From positions 1,178,001 to 1,242,000 of the forward strand of contig SPDT01000010.1 in assembly GCA_008477525.1 (NCBI GenBank): a DNA stretch of 64,000 bases, given 5' to 3'. Shown here one piece after another: positions 62,576 to 64,000 of the stretch (position 1 is the first letter of the stretch; each line of letters starts with the position of its first letter). The position numbers were made by a program, and so were the translations under genes. The notes under the pieces were generated by a model. That model was not told the origin of the DNA and searched no databases. It saw nothing but the letters and a program-made list of their open reading frames with translations. The DNA is from Hypomyces perniciosus. Its lineage: Eukaryota > Ascomycota > Sordariomycetes > Hypocreales > Hypocreaceae.

Positions 62576-64000
62576 TCATCTACGCAGTCTGCGTCGCCGA
62601 AGTTCTTGCCATGTAAACGCATCCTCGTCATTGTCAATTTCGAGGCTATCCAGAGCATTTTCTTCTTTGATCGATGTGGTCTTCTCAATACCATTATTGC
62701 CGAGTATATAGTCGCCAAAGTACTTCATTGCGTCAAACATCTCCTCTCCCGTTGGAATAATGAACTCCTTTGGAAGGAGGAAACCGTAGCTGCCAGTGTC
62801 TCGGAGCTTGATTTGATAACTGAAGTGCGCACCCAATTCATGGTAGAACCAATCAATTGCAGAGCCCCCGCCAGATTCAATGCGAGACCAGACAGGATTC
62901 CGTTTGGACTCTGAAGCCGCCACAGCACCCTCACATGCAGATGTGACCGAATACGACTCTCCGTTGGATAGGCGAATGGCCTTGGCAATACCTGTTGCAA
63001 GTTCTTCCAAGTTTTCAAGGTTTGGAGGTTCTGCGGCGCAGGTATATGAATAGGGGAAGAGCACCTGTTGCGAGTACGAATGGAGATCCAAAAGGCCCAC
63101 AAACTGAACGTTGTGCTGTGTCTGGTTTCTGGCCCAGTTCGCGAGCGCCACAGCTTCAACAGCCTGGAAGGGCTTTTCTCCACCATAGCTTTCGGAACAA
63201 GGGTCACTCTGTGTCTCGGCACTATCCCATCCAAATCCGAAGGCATGATCCAAGTCTAGGCCGCGGCAAAAGCGTAGGCTGGTGTCTTGCCTAGACTTGC
63301 GCCATAGGCGATCGACTTGCCAAGTATATTCGACACCATCGGGGTTGACAGCAGGAATGAAGACGATATCGAAATGGTCGAGAAACTTGGTAATCATTGG
63401 CTCTTTTCCGAAAGATGTGATGAATGACCATGCAACGTAGTTCACAGTGCTGGTTGAAATCCACTCTCGGGCATGGAGGCCGCCAGTAACAACAATCGTC
63501 TTTCGTGGTTGTCTTGGGTCGACTGAGGCCGGCACCCCGACGCGCAAGGCCGGTATTTCTCTTCCCTCAAATGACTTTCCCACTGTAGTATACTCGACGT
63601 AAGATGGAAACATGGCCTCCAAAAGGCGCATCCAGCGAATGATAACAGGTAGAGGCTGATAATCCTGGAAGAATAGGTTATCACCGGATTTCAAGGGCCC
63701 TGAAGGAACCCAAGCTGGACCATCGGGCTCAGCCATTTCTGACTTCCCCATCGAAGGCAACGACTGATAAATAGCAGTGGCTAGATCGGGAATCAAGGTT
63801 GACTGAGATGCTTGAAGAGACTTGGGGAGGAGCCCGAGGAGTGGAGCTACATCGTCGGCGTGAAGGCGAATGTCGACGAAGTCGTCGGTGAAAGCCCATA
63901 TGTCGAGGAAGAGGCGAGCAGCAGCCTCGGCAAGCGCGGCCTCTTCGTCTATGGTGGTGACATTGAATCGCAGGACAAGCTCGTTGGCGTATCGTGATCG
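62576..64000 (-). CDS. ECM14: ECM14-like M14 metallocarboxypeptidase homologue, probably inactive; 5' end beyond the window
   Basis: One open frame runs from the right edge to the stop at 62576, about 474 codons. The edge part reads as an activation-peptide-like domain (ELVLRFNVTT ... FTDDFVDIRLHADDV). The M14 domain has the zinc motif GGLHAREWIS, the NPDGVEYTW block, and HSYSQQVLFPYSY. Where active enzymes have the catalytic Glu in ELRDTG, this has KLRDTGSYGF. That Glu-to-Lys change is the Ecm14 family feature, so it is called a putative inactive carboxypeptidase of the secretory pathway or vacuole. The start and any signal peptide lie outside. Confidence 0.93.
   Translation of the reverse strand, partial: RSRYANELVLRFNVTTIDEEAALAEAAARLFLDIWAFTDDFVDIRLHADDVAPLLGLLPKSLQASQSTLIPDLATAIYQSLPSMGKSEMAEPDGPAWVPSGPLKSGDNLFFQDYQPLPVIIRWMRLLEAMFPSYVEYTTVGKSFEGREIPALRVGVPASVDPRQPRKTIVVTGGLHAREWISTSTVNYVAWSFITSFGKEPMITKFLDHFDIVFIPAVNPDGVEYTWQVDRLWRKSRQDTSLRFCRGLDLDHAFGFGWDSAETQSDPCSESYGGEKPFQAVEAVALANWARNQTQHNVQFVGLLDLHSYSQQVLFPYSYTCAAEPPNLENLEELATGIAKAIRLSNGESYSVTSACEGAVAASESKRNPVWSRIESGGGSAIDWFYHELGAHFSYQIKLRDTGSYGFLLPKEFIIPTGEEMFDAMKYFGDYILGNNGIEKTTSIKEENALDSLEIDNDEDAFTWQELRRRRLRR

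Overview
This 64 kb window looks like nuclear chromosomal DNA of a filamentous ascomycete (Pezizomycotina), probably a Eurotiomycete. The genes carry many short introns (about 47-136 nt) with GTRNGT donors, CTRAC-type branch sites and YAG acceptors. An FlbD-type Myb regulator and a fungal O-GlcNAc transferase are present. An AT-rich island between SMC1 and TFA1 shows C-to-T / G-to-A decay like repeat-induced point mutation (RIP). The species assignment is inference. I saw no CRISPR array, bacterial operon, biosynthetic cluster or convincing tRNA/rRNA.

Layout, left to right: the 3' part of a URC1-like uracil-catabolism gene (+); a 142-aa hypothetical gene (+); ribosomal protein S1/S3a (+); a mitochondrial-type alpha/beta hydrolase (-) diverging from SEC23 (+); ribosomal protein L12 (+); a decayed amidophosphoribosyltransferase fragment (+); a GT41 O-GlcNAc transferase (+); an flbD-like Myb gene (+); a gene-poor stretch of about 5 kb full of simple repeats and GTAC-type motifs; a conserved hypothetical gene with an apparent frameshift (-); another conserved hypothetical gene (-); a complex I twin CX9C subunit (-) diverging from SEC39 (+); a Tra2-like RNA-binding protein (-); NatB catalytic subunit (-) diverging from an uncharacterised phosphoprotein-like gene (+); the APC/C activator CDH1 (+); glycerophosphocholine acyltransferase GPC1 (-) diverging from cohesin SMC1 (+); the AT-rich island with a transposon remnant; TFIIE-alpha (+); a family X DNA polymerase (+); a MAPEG/microsomal GST (+) converging on an ECM14-like pseudo-carboxypeptidase (-) that runs off the right edge.

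The gene set is mainly housekeeping: translation, COPII and ER-Golgi transport, cell cycle and cohesion, transcription initiation, mitochondria. I found no coherent multi-gene new system. The most unusual features are the exon structure of the URC1-like gene (18 visible exons, including exons of 9, 4 and 4 nt that must be spliced in to keep the frame), two GC-AG introns, a RIP-marked inverted-repeat element, a decayed purine-biosynthesis pseudogene and a recurrent intergenic GTAC motif family. All reconstructed exon chains were checked for phase by hand and close in frame, apart from the frameshifted gene noted.
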